From: Lachnospiraceae bacterium | Lineage (GTDB): Bacteria; Bacillota_A; Clostridia; Lachnospirales; Lachnospiraceae | Direction: 5' to 3' | DNA length: 22,474 bases | Assembly: GCA_017620345.1 (NCBI GenBank) | Contig: JAFZQP010000161.1 | Coordinates: 1-22,474, forward strand | Shown here: one piece after another, positions 7,455 through 13,954 of the stretch | Layout: every line of letters begins with the position of its first letter | How positions within the stretch are numbered: position 1 is the first letter of the stretch | Translations under genes and position numbers: made by a program | Notes under the pieces: model-generated | Seen by the model: only the letters and a program-made list of their open reading frames with translations | Told to the model about the DNA's origin: nothing | Database searches by the model: none

Positions 7455-7898
7455 ATGCTTAAAGGAATACCAAAGATACTCTCACCTGAGTTGTTAAAAG
7501 TATTATGCGAGATGGGACATGCCGACAGGATAGTCATATCAGACGGGAACTTTCCCGCCATGTCGGTAGGAAAAGATTCGATCGTAGTACGCCTTGACGG
7601 ACACGGGGTGCCCGAAGTATTAGATGCGATACTTCAGATCTTCCCTCTTGATACATACGTCGAACATCCCGTTAACCTGATGGAAGTGATGAAGGGCGAT
7701 CCGGTCGAAACTCCCATATGGGATACATATTCCGATATACTGAAAAACCATGACACTCGCGGTGCCGGTATGATCGGACATATCGAAAGGTTTGCTTTTT
7801 ACGAAGAAGCAAAGAAAGCCTATGCGATCGTCACAACGGGCGAGTCTGCACTTTATGCCAATATAATGCTGCAAAAAGGTGTAGTCATCGACGATTAA
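7455..7898 (+). CDS. fucU: RbsD/FucU-family sugar mutarotase (L-fucose mutarotase-like)
   Basis: The 147-residue protein follows the FucU pattern closely. LSPELLKVLCEMGHADRIV contains the catalytic His22, then comes SDGNFPAMSVG, and the C-terminal ERFAFYEEAKKAYAIVTTGE segment with the conserved Tyr, followed by YANIMLQKG. FucU enzymes interconvert the alpha and beta anomers of L-fucose (and related galacto-configured sugars) and assemble as decamers in the cytoplasm. The whole length is present. AGGAGG overlaps the preceding stop, so translation is coupled. The window has no fucose isomerase, kinase or aldolase, so the partner enzymes here are the two oxidoreductases upstream. The last 14 bp overlap the tail of the convergent membrane-protein gene. 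RbsD-type ribose pyranase is the alternative, but the residues look more like FucU. Confidence 0.88.
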   Translation: MLKGIPKILSPELLKVLCEMGHADRIVISDGNFPAMSVGKDSIVVRLDGHGVPEVLDAILQIFPLDTYVEHPVNLMEVMKGDPVETPIWDTYSDILKNHDTRGAGMIGHIERFAFYEEAKKAYAIVTTGESALYANIMLQKGVVIDD

Positions 7899-8532
7899 GA
7901 AAAGGACGCGCTATCTTAACATTGAAGAATTCAATGAGCGGTCCCATAAAGAATGCAGTTATCAATGTCCCTATTCCCGCTATTGTGGGAATAGAGGACA
8001 TTTTATTTCCCGCAAGGACGAACAGTACGCAGCCCGCGATAACACAGCACAGGTCGGTGATTATCCTTACATAGGCAAACTTCCCCTTCTTCCATGTGCC
8101 TGTTATGATCAGCGCTATCGCATCATATGTCGATACCCCGAGATCGGCCGTCATGTAAAAAGCCGCCCCGATACATATCACCACGATCCCGAATATAAGA
8201 CATGCTGCCCTTACCGCTAAGGAAGGATCCGGCATCAGTCTTTGCAAAGCCTCATATGTGAACTGTGTTATATAACCGAGAAGAAACAGGTTGATAAAAG
8301 TCGCTATCCCGATGTAGTGCCTGTCGAAAACAAGCGCGAACAAAAGAAGCACGGCATTTGTGATAACATACAGCGTTCCGAAGCCGACCGGAATGAGTGC
8401 ATCAAGTCCTGCCATGAACGACTGGAACGGATCCACTCCCATGGCAGCGATCTTGAAAAAACCTACACTTATCGCACATATGATCACTCCTATAAGCGAC
8501 ATGAGTATCCTTCTTTTATCCGGCAGCTTCAT
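7885..8532 (-). CDS. YczE/YyaS/YitT-family membrane protein
   Basis: The 215-residue protein is almost entirely hydrophobic, with about five or six membrane helices. Short polar turns carry GVDPFQSFMAGL and ADLGVSTYDAIAL, the repeated glycine-aspartate/serine motif of YczE/YitT-like proteins, which have an internal duplication. Start ATG at 8532 is preceded by AAAGGAG at proper distance. It is the last gene of the galactoside operon, 30 bp after the second GH36-like gene. Family members have no firmly known substrate. The position suggests a membrane transport or housekeeping role linked to sugar use, but that is only context. Its 3' end overlaps the mutarotase gene by 14 bp on the other strand, and no terminator is visible there. 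Confidence 0.85.
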   Translation of the reverse strand: MKLPDKRRILMSLIGVIICAISVGFFKIAAMGVDPFQSFMAGLDALIPVGFGTLYVITNAVLLLFALVFDRHYIGIATFINLFLLGYITQFTYEALQRLMPDPSLAVRAACLIFGIVVICIGAAFYMTADLGVSTYDAIALIITGTWKKGKFAYVRIITDLCCVIAGCVLFVLAGNKMSSIPTIAGIGTLITAFFMGPLIEFFNVKIARPFLNRR

Positions 8533-8547
8533 TTGCCTCTCCTTTAT

Positions 8548-8561
8548 CTGTAAACTTACAG
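8548..8561. other. Short inverted repeat between operon genes
   Basis: CTGTAA-AC-TTACAG forms six-base arms with a two-base centre, lying between the stop of the GH36-like gene and the ribosome site of the membrane-protein gene. The loop is too short for an RNA hairpin unless the stem opens. It could be a DNA operator or chance. Confidence 0.3.
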
Positions 8562-8562
8562 C

Positions 8563-10638
8563 CTATACTCGCTCCAACAGTATAGCAAGCGCATCAAACG
8601 ACTCGGCAAACTCCATAACTATTTCCGTACCGTTTATCCGAACTTTATGATCGCCGATTTCGTATATTTCGGCGATCTTATACTCTCCATCAAGCGGGAT
8701 TGAAACACTAAGTAACTGTTCATGATAAAAAACATGTGTTATCACAAGTGCTTCCCCGTTACAGCCGTATCTTATAGCGGTCTGATACTCACGAAGATCC
8801 CTGTTTGAGTTCTGGAACGGTCCGTATCTCTTCGTAAACCCGCCAACAATAACGGGTGATATTTTCTTGTAAAGATAGACTCCGCGAAGTGCAAGCTCCC
8901 ACTTGTCCTTCGCCAGATCATGCACATCACCGGAGATACACAGCACACCGTACATACCCGCGCATACGGAATATACTATCCTCTTCGCATCATCAGTTTT
9001 GCGAAGTACAGCCCAGATCTGGCTCTTCTGCGGGAGAACCAGCTGCTGAAGATCCGCCGCTATGACCGGTATCTCCTTTTCCTCATGTGCGTCGGAAAAT
9101 GACAGATAATCCGCCAGCTCCATAAAGGAAGGCTCCAGACGGTGACCTCCCGATGAACATATCTCGATCGCTATCCCCGGTACTTCGCTTCTGATCCTTT
9201 TAAAGAACTTCTTCGTTGCTTCAACAACAGTCCTGAGTCCTTCACCGACGCTCTCTGCGCCGTCGCAGCCGATACCGATCGTGTCGTTGTAATCTATCTT
9301 GATATACTTAAATCCGTTCTCTTTGAGAAAATCTATAACTTTCGTGCCAAGGTATTCATTCACCCACTCGCTTCTCATATCCCAGAATCTTCTCGTCCCG
9401 GATATGATGACTTTTCCGTCCCTTGTGAGCAGATGCGGGCTGTCTGTCATATCGGAATCCTTGCCGACGACTTCAAGTTCGAACCATATGCCCGCCTTCA
9501 TGCCGGCTGCGTTTATCATATCAACCGCTTTTTTGATGCCGTTAGGGAACAGGTCGGCTGCGACATTCCAGTCACCCATGTTGTCCTGCCATCCCTTGAC
9601 CGAATCCGCATACCAGCCGGCATCTATAACGAAATAGTCAAAATCATTCCCGCTTACTTTCTTAAGGATCTTAGCGATACTCTCTTCCGAAGGTTCTCCC
9701 CATGTCGTGCAGTATTCGTTAAAGATCGCAGGAAGACGGCTGACTTTCTGTTCAGGCAGTAATCTGCTTCTTTGAATGTCCAGCAGTCTGTCGCATGCCT
9801 CCGGGAACTGACATTTTGCTGCCGTAACATAGGCTTCCGGTGTCGTAAACTCTTCATGCGGCTTAAGAGTCTTTCTCCAATGACCGAACTCGTAATCGGC
9901 AAGTCCGCATGAAATACCCAGTCCCTTGTCGATACGCACAGCCTCAAACTGCCACGAAGACGAGCAGGCACATGAAACTGCCCAGAACACTCCTGCTCCT
10001 CTGTCCTCGATCGCGGCAAACGGAAAATATCCCCTTACCGGCATTGAACCTGTTGTCCCGAACTTCTCGCATCTTACCGCAAAATTTGCCCATGACGGTT
10101 CGAGCAGAAGATCCTCTATCGTCCTTGCCTCGTGTCGCCCCTCTTCGCTCCAGCGGCTCCTGAATCTGTGAAGTACAAGCCTTCCTCTTCCTTCATCCGC
10201 TGCATACGGAGTAAGGCAGCTTATGTTCACGGATGCGAGCGCTTCTATCATAACGGCTTCCGGTGAGTCGTTGATCACTCTCGTGTAAACACATATGCTT
10301 CTTGTATCCGCATTTGATACTACCGTATGGACCGCGCGCAGCCCCGTGGGGTCCGCAACCGTTGTTTCTATGATCTTTCCCGCAGCGGTATCCCGTACAT
10401 CCTGCGACACATACTTCATTGACATCGTAAGCGCGCTGTTATGTCTTGTCTCACCGGCGGCAAATCCGATCGACGTTGCATCTCCCGTGCATGATATCTG
10501 AACGAGGGGATCCGCTCCCGCCTTATCAAAGAACTGTTCCGCATCACCTTGCGGTATCACCGTAAACGACACGGAGCCGCTATCTGATATCAGATAAGCG
10601 GCTTCCATGTCACTAACAGGTATTCTGATCACACTCAC
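8563..10638 (-). CDS. Divergent GH36-like (clan GH-D) alpha-glycosidase
   Basis: The start is the GTG at 10638, which overlaps the TGA of the upstream permease (GTGA) and has AGGAGG six bases before it. The reading frame stays open 65 codons further upstream, but only inside the permease gene. The 691-residue product has the GH36 layout: an N-terminal beta-sandwich (about 1-290), a TIM barrel (about 300-620) and a small C-terminal beta domain. FVIDAGWY (Asp339), GIWFELEVVG, the nucleophile region KYIKIDYNDTIG (Asp449) and EICSSGGHR are all present. The acid/base region reads LSFSDAHEEKEIPVI (Asp516) instead of the usual SDNTDAIDR. No signal peptide, so it acts in the cytoplasm. The altered acid/base loop suggests a different aglycone or sugar from the canonical GH36 upstream, for example alpha-GalNAc or a branched galactoside. 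Exact specificity is unknown. Confidence 0.88.
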   Translation of the reverse strand: MSVIRIPVSDMEAAYLISDSGSVSFTVIPQGDAEQFFDKAGADPLVQISCTGDATSIGFAAGETRHNSALTMSMKYVSQDVRDTAAGKIIETTVADPTGLRAVHTVVSNADTRSICVYTRVINDSPEAVMIEALASVNISCLTPYAADEGRGRLVLHRFRSRWSEEGRHEARTIEDLLLEPSWANFAVRCEKFGTTGSMPVRGYFPFAAIEDRGAGVFWAVSCACSSSWQFEAVRIDKGLGISCGLADYEFGHWRKTLKPHEEFTTPEAYVTAAKCQFPEACDRLLDIQRSRLLPEQKVSRLPAIFNEYCTTWGEPSEESIAKILKKVSGNDFDYFVIDAGWYADSVKGWQDNMGDWNVAADLFPNGIKKAVDMINAAGMKAGIWFELEVVGKDSDMTDSPHLLTRDGKVIISGTRRFWDMRSEWVNEYLGTKVIDFLKENGFKYIKIDYNDTIGIGCDGAESVGEGLRTVVEATKKFFKRIRSEVPGIAIEICSSGGHRLEPSFMELADYLSFSDAHEEKEIPVIAADLQQLVLPQKSQIWAVLRKTDDAKRIVYSVCAGMYGVLCISGDVHDLAKDKWELALRGVYLYKKISPVIVGGFTKRYGPFQNSNRDLREYQTAIRYGCNGEALVITHVFYHEQLLSVSIPLDGEYKIAEIYEIGDHKVRINGTEIVMEFAESFDALAILLERV

Positions 10639-11459
10639 AGCTTTCCTCCTGAAGTAGCTATACCTTCTATAAACTGCTTCTGGAAGAATATGTAAATGAT
10701 TATCATAGGAACACACGATATGAGCGCTGCCATCATCAGTTCCGGGTACTTCTGCTGATACTGTCCGTTCATCTTGGCCAGCGCACTTGCAAGTGTCGTT
10801 GCTCTGTTGTCGGGACATACTATCATCGGCCACATAAGATCCTTATAAGCAAACACCGCCGTAAAGATCCCGAGTGCGACCATTGCCGACTTTGTCAGCG
10901 GAGCCATGATATACAGGAATGTCTGCGGAATATTGCATCCGTCAAGTCTGGCTGCCTCTTCAAGATCTCTCGGAAGCTGTTTGTATGACTGTCTCAGAAG
11001 GAATGTTCCAAACGCGCTTACAAGTCCCGGAAATACAAGACCGATCGTTGTATTTGTCAGATGAAGTTTGCTGACCATTATGTACTGCGGGATGACATAT
11101 ATCTGTACCGGTATCATCATCTGAAGCAGTACAAATGTGAACATGAAGTTCTTGCCGCGGAACTCAAGCCTTGCAAACGCATATCCGGCAAGCGTTGCGG
11201 TAAGTACGGCAAACAGTATACGAAATGCGACCATGAGGAGCGTATTCATATACAGTCTGACAAAGTCCATCGCCCTCACCACATTTCCAAAGTTCTGTGT
11301 CTGCCACACACTCGGAATGTAAACGAACGGATCCACCTGCATCGTCTCCGCAGTCGTCTTGAACGCTGTAAGGAACATCCATACGAACGGGACAAGCATC
11401 GTGATCGACACAAGCACAAGAACAAAGTATATTAAAAAATTGCATATATTTTTCTTCAT
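10635..11459 (-). CDS. ABC sugar importer permease, MalG-type
   Basis: I place the start at the ATG at 11459 (MKKNICNFLIYF), with AGGAG eight bases upstream; the frame extends 10 codons further, into the preceding permease. The 274-residue protein has six predicted membrane helices and the EAA loop EEAARLDGCNIPQTFLYIMAPL, which contacts the ATPase. The C-terminus FIEGIATSGGKL is typical of MalG/UgpE/MsmG-type CUT1 permeases. It pairs with the permease at 11471-12358 and the binding protein at 12457-13809 to import oligosaccharides. The gap to the previous gene is 11 bp, and the stop overlaps the next gene's start by 4 bp, so all are cotranslated. No ATPase gene is in the operon. Confidence 0.95.
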   Translation of the reverse strand: MKKNICNFLIYFVLVLVSITMLVPFVWMFLTAFKTTAETMQVDPFVYIPSVWQTQNFGNVVRAMDFVRLYMNTLLMVAFRILFAVLTATLAGYAFARLEFRGKNFMFTFVLLQMMIPVQIYVIPQYIMVSKLHLTNTTIGLVFPGLVSAFGTFLLRQSYKQLPRDLEEAARLDGCNIPQTFLYIMAPLTKSAMVALGIFTAVFAYKDLMWPMIVCPDNRATTLASALAKMNGQYQQKYPELMMAALISCVPMIIIYIFFQKQFIEGIATSGGKL

Positions 11460-11470
11460 AGCGCCCACTC

Positions 11471-12358
11471 CTATTCGTAATGAACCCATTTCTTCTGTCC
11501 GAGAAGCTGAATACCCGTAAGTATCAGTATAACGATCAGAAGAACGACAACAACTGTAGCTCCGTAACCCTTCTTACTCTGTTCAAACGAATATTTGTAG
11601 AACAGGAAAACAAGCGACTCCGTCTTCTTCCATGCCGGATTGTTAAGGTCGATCATCATGTAGATAAGGTCAAATACCTGCATCGCGCCTATTATCCTCG
11701 TGACCAGAACGAAGAATATCGTCGGCGAGATGAGCGGCACGGTTATGTGTATGAGCTGATCAAACCCGTTCGCACCGTCAAGCGATGCCGCTTCGTAATA
11801 ATCCCTCGGAACCTCCTGCAGGCCCGCAAGGAACAATACCATATTGTATCCGAGTGCTGACCATATACCTATAAGCGCTATGGAAAAGATCGCAAGATCC
11901 GGATCCGATATCCATTTTACGTTTATATGGAAAAAATTATTGATCAGTCCGAAATTGGAATTGTATAACCACTTCCATACCATCGCTATAGCTGCCGGAG
12001 CGACGACCATCGGCAGGAAAAATATGGTCCTGAACGTATCTCTTCCTTTCAGCTTCCTGTTAAGGAGCACTGCCAGCAGGAGCGCGATGACCACTGAAAA
12101 CGGAACCTCCACTATGGCATATTTAACGGTATTCCAAAGGGACTGCCATACCTCTGAATCTCCGAACACCTTTTTGTAGTTCGCAAGACCGACAAAGATG
12201 TTTCCCTTTCCGAAATCACCTGTCTTGTAAAAACTCTGTCTGATCGTATCTATCATGGGATATATGTTAAGTACCCCCAGTCCGATCATCGTTGGAAGGA
12301 TGAATATCCATCCCCACAGAAATTCACTTTTTTGTCTTGATGAAGCTTTCTTCTTCAC
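11471..12358 (-). CDS. ABC sugar importer permease, MalF-type
   Basis: The GTG at 12358 (first residues MKKKASSRQK) is chosen because AAGGAG lies six bases before it; the frame opens 29 codons further upstream, across the intergenic hairpin. The 295-residue protein has six membrane helices, an opening FLWGWIFILPTMIGLGVLNI segment typical of MalF/UgpA/MsmF-type CUT1 permeases, and the EAA loop YEAASLDGANGFDQLIHITV. It forms the transmembrane channel with the MalG-type partner 11 bp downstream. A strong stem-loop lies between it and the binding-protein gene, so its transcript level is probably lower than that of the binding protein. Confidence 0.95.
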   Translation of the reverse strand: MKKKASSRQKSEFLWGWIFILPTMIGLGVLNIYPMIDTIRQSFYKTGDFGKGNIFVGLANYKKVFGDSEVWQSLWNTVKYAIVEVPFSVVIALLLAVLLNRKLKGRDTFRTIFFLPMVVAPAAIAMVWKWLYNSNFGLINNFFHINVKWISDPDLAIFSIALIGIWSALGYNMVLFLAGLQEVPRDYYEAASLDGANGFDQLIHITVPLISPTIFFVLVTRIIGAMQVFDLIYMMIDLNNPAWKKTESLVFLFYKYSFEQSKKGYGATVVVVLLIVILILTGIQLLGQKKWVHYE

Positions 12359-12397
12359 GTGGTTCTCCTTACTTGTTCTGCTGCCGATATTGTTCAA

Positions 12398-12434
12398 AGG
12401 GTGCACCCGGGTTGCTGTTCCCTGGGTGCACCCT
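12398..12434 (-). other. Intergenic stem-loop between binding protein and permease genes
   Basis: AGGGTGCACCC (12398-12408) and GGGTGCACCCT (12424-12434) are perfect inverted arms. GGG/CCC can extend the stem around a bulged T. No T-run follows on the minus strand, so it is not a standard intrinsic terminator. In sugar ABC operons such stems usually stabilise or process the upstream mRNA, giving excess binding protein. The role is inferred from position. Confidence 0.8.
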
Positions 12435-12456
12435 ATGAGTATCATTATATCAGATT

Positions 12457-13809
12457 CTATTCTTCTGCAAGATCAGCATTCATCTCTGCTGCGATGTCTT
12501 TGCAGACAGCCTCTGTCTTGCTGGCATCTGTCCAGCACTCCTGAAGCTTCTCGATCATCATGTCTTCCCAAACTGTCGTATCTCTTGAGTAAGGTCTGAA
12601 TACGAGCTTCGCATCAAGCATCTTCATATGACCGTTAAGGTCGAAGCATGATACGCTGTTAACCCATGCATCAGATGTTCCTTCATAAGCTGACATCGTA
12701 ACGCCGAGTTCTGCCTGCTTGAGCTGTGCTTCCTTGGAGCCGAGGTACTCGATGAGTGACCATGCTGCTTCAGGGTTCTTGGTGTTAGCTGCTGCTGCCC
12801 AGCCAAGTCCGTTGTAGATCGATACTCTGTCGTCAGGTGTCTTTGTATAAGGAAGAACAGCTACATCACAGTTTGCTGCTGTATATTCGTTGTCACGATA
12901 TCCTGCGAGCATCCATGAACCATTGATCGACATAGCAACTTTGCCTGCTGCAAGGAGCTCGTTGGGAGCAGTCTCCGATACTGTTGCAAGATCGGGACAT
13001 GATCCTTCAGCGATCATATCTGTAAAGAGCTGAACTGCCTTGATGGAGTTAGGATCATCCATACCTGAGGTCTTCTTGTCATCGCTTATAACATATCCGC
13101 CCATTGAGTAGATCGTGTTGTAGTAACCTTCCTGATTGTTACCGGGAGCGATCGCATATCCCCAGTGCTGATCATTTGTAAGCTTCTTTGCATTTGCCTT
13201 GAAGTCATCCCATGTCCATGTATCATCAGGATAAGGAACACCCATCTCATCAAAGATAGTCTTGTTGTACCACAGAGCTATCGTATCGATATCCTTCGGA
13301 ACCGCATACTGCTTGCCGTTTGACTGATACAGCTTAACGATACCTTCGTAGTAGTTGTTTAGATCGATCTTGTCGCTTGCTGCGATCTTATCTGTAAGAT
13401 CAAGAAGCTGATCGTTCTCCATATATTTCTGTGCTACATTGGAGTGCATCCAGAATACATCGGGAAGTTCTCCGCCTGTTGCGCCTGCTTCAAGAAGTGT
13501 CCAGTAGTTGTTCCAGTCAACGACCTGGATAGTTGCCTTAACGCCTGACTGTGCGCTCCAGTCATCGATGATCTCCTGAAGACCGGGTCTCTGACCTTCG
13601 TCCCAGATAGTAACGGACAGTTCGCCTTCAACACTGCTTCCGATGCTCTCAGGTGCTGCCTCTTCCGTAGCGGGAGCCGCATCATCAGCAGGAGCTGCCT
13701 CTTCTGTAGCAGGTTCTGCTGCAGGTGCTGCGGGTGCTGCGCCTGCACAGCCGATCATTGATATTGCAGTAACGGCACTCAATAAAATGGCAATTACTTT
13801 CTTTTTCAT
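12457..13809 (-). CDS. Sugar-binding lipoprotein of ABC importer (family 1)
   Basis: The 450-residue protein starts with a lipoprotein signal (MKKKVIAILL..., Cys21 in SMIGC). A 45-residue Ala/Pro/Glu linker follows, and then a mature extracellular solute-binding domain opening with LSVTIWDEGQRPGLQEIIDD. GELPDVFWMHS, YAVPKDIDTIALWYNK, ELLAAGKVAMSINGSWML and GLGWAAAANTKNPEAAW are typical of family 1 oligosaccharide-binding proteins. It is held outside the membrane and delivers the sugar to the two permeases downstream. The start has AGGAGG at ideal spacing. A 145 bp gap with its own promoter-like sequence separates it from the alpha-galactosidase gene, and a stem-loop separates it from the permeases. 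Ligand identity is inferred from the GH36 neighbours: an alpha-galactoside or related oligosaccharide. Confidence 0.95.
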   Translation of the reverse strand: MKKKVIAILLSAVTAISMIGCAGAAPAAPAAEPATEEAAPADDAAPATEEAAPESIGSSVEGELSVTIWDEGQRPGLQEIIDDWSAQSGVKATIQVVDWNNYWTLLEAGATGGELPDVFWMHSNVAQKYMENDQLLDLTDKIAASDKIDLNNYYEGIVKLYQSNGKQYAVPKDIDTIALWYNKTIFDEMGVPYPDDTWTWDDFKANAKKLTNDQHWGYAIAPGNNQEGYYNTIYSMGGYVISDDKKTSGMDDPNSIKAVQLFTDMIAEGSCPDLATVSETAPNELLAAGKVAMSINGSWMLAGYRDNEYTAANCDVAVLPYTKTPDDRVSIYNGLGWAAAANTKNPEAAWSLIEYLGSKEAQLKQAELGVTMSAYEGTSDAWVNSVSCFDLNGHMKMLDAKLVFRPYSRDTTVWEDMMIEKLQECWTDASKTEAVCKDIAAEMNADLAEE

Positions 13810-13914
13810 ACATTAACCTCCTAAATAATTTATACCTCTTCTTCTGTAACCGTTTTCTACCCTGTACCGATCACGATCACGGTTTAATGATACCTGTTCG
13901 GCCGGTCATTGGGT

Positions 13915-13942
13915 ATGGTATTTCGTGAAGTCTTCATGTCAA
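13915..13942 (-). promoter_or_regulatory. Internal promoter with palindromic operator-like spacer
   Basis: On the minus strand TTGACA (13937-13942), a 16-nt spacer and TACCAT (13915-13920) form a plausible promoter for the binding-protein gene. The spacer holds the perfect palindrome TGAAG-A-CTTCA (13926-13936). Downstream, CGGTTTA (13880-13886) and CGGTCAT (13903-13909) resemble the CGGTTCA sites upstream of the alpha-galactosidase. It would let the transport genes be expressed apart from the first gene. Confidence 0.5.
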
Positions 13943-13954
13943 TTTGTGATATCG

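Noticed and set aside
10639..10833. Upstream extension of the second GH36-like gene (65 codons)
   Set aside because: It lies wholly inside the permease gene, and a GTG with AGGAGG at ideal spacing sits exactly at the permease stop.
12398..12434. Intrinsic terminator after the binding-protein gene
   Set aside because: No T-run follows the stem on the transcribed strand, and the operon continues with permeases.
12255..12599. Plus-strand frame across the binding-protein/permease junction
   Set aside because: It is antisense to two clear genes and a hairpin, with low-complexity residues and no start signals.
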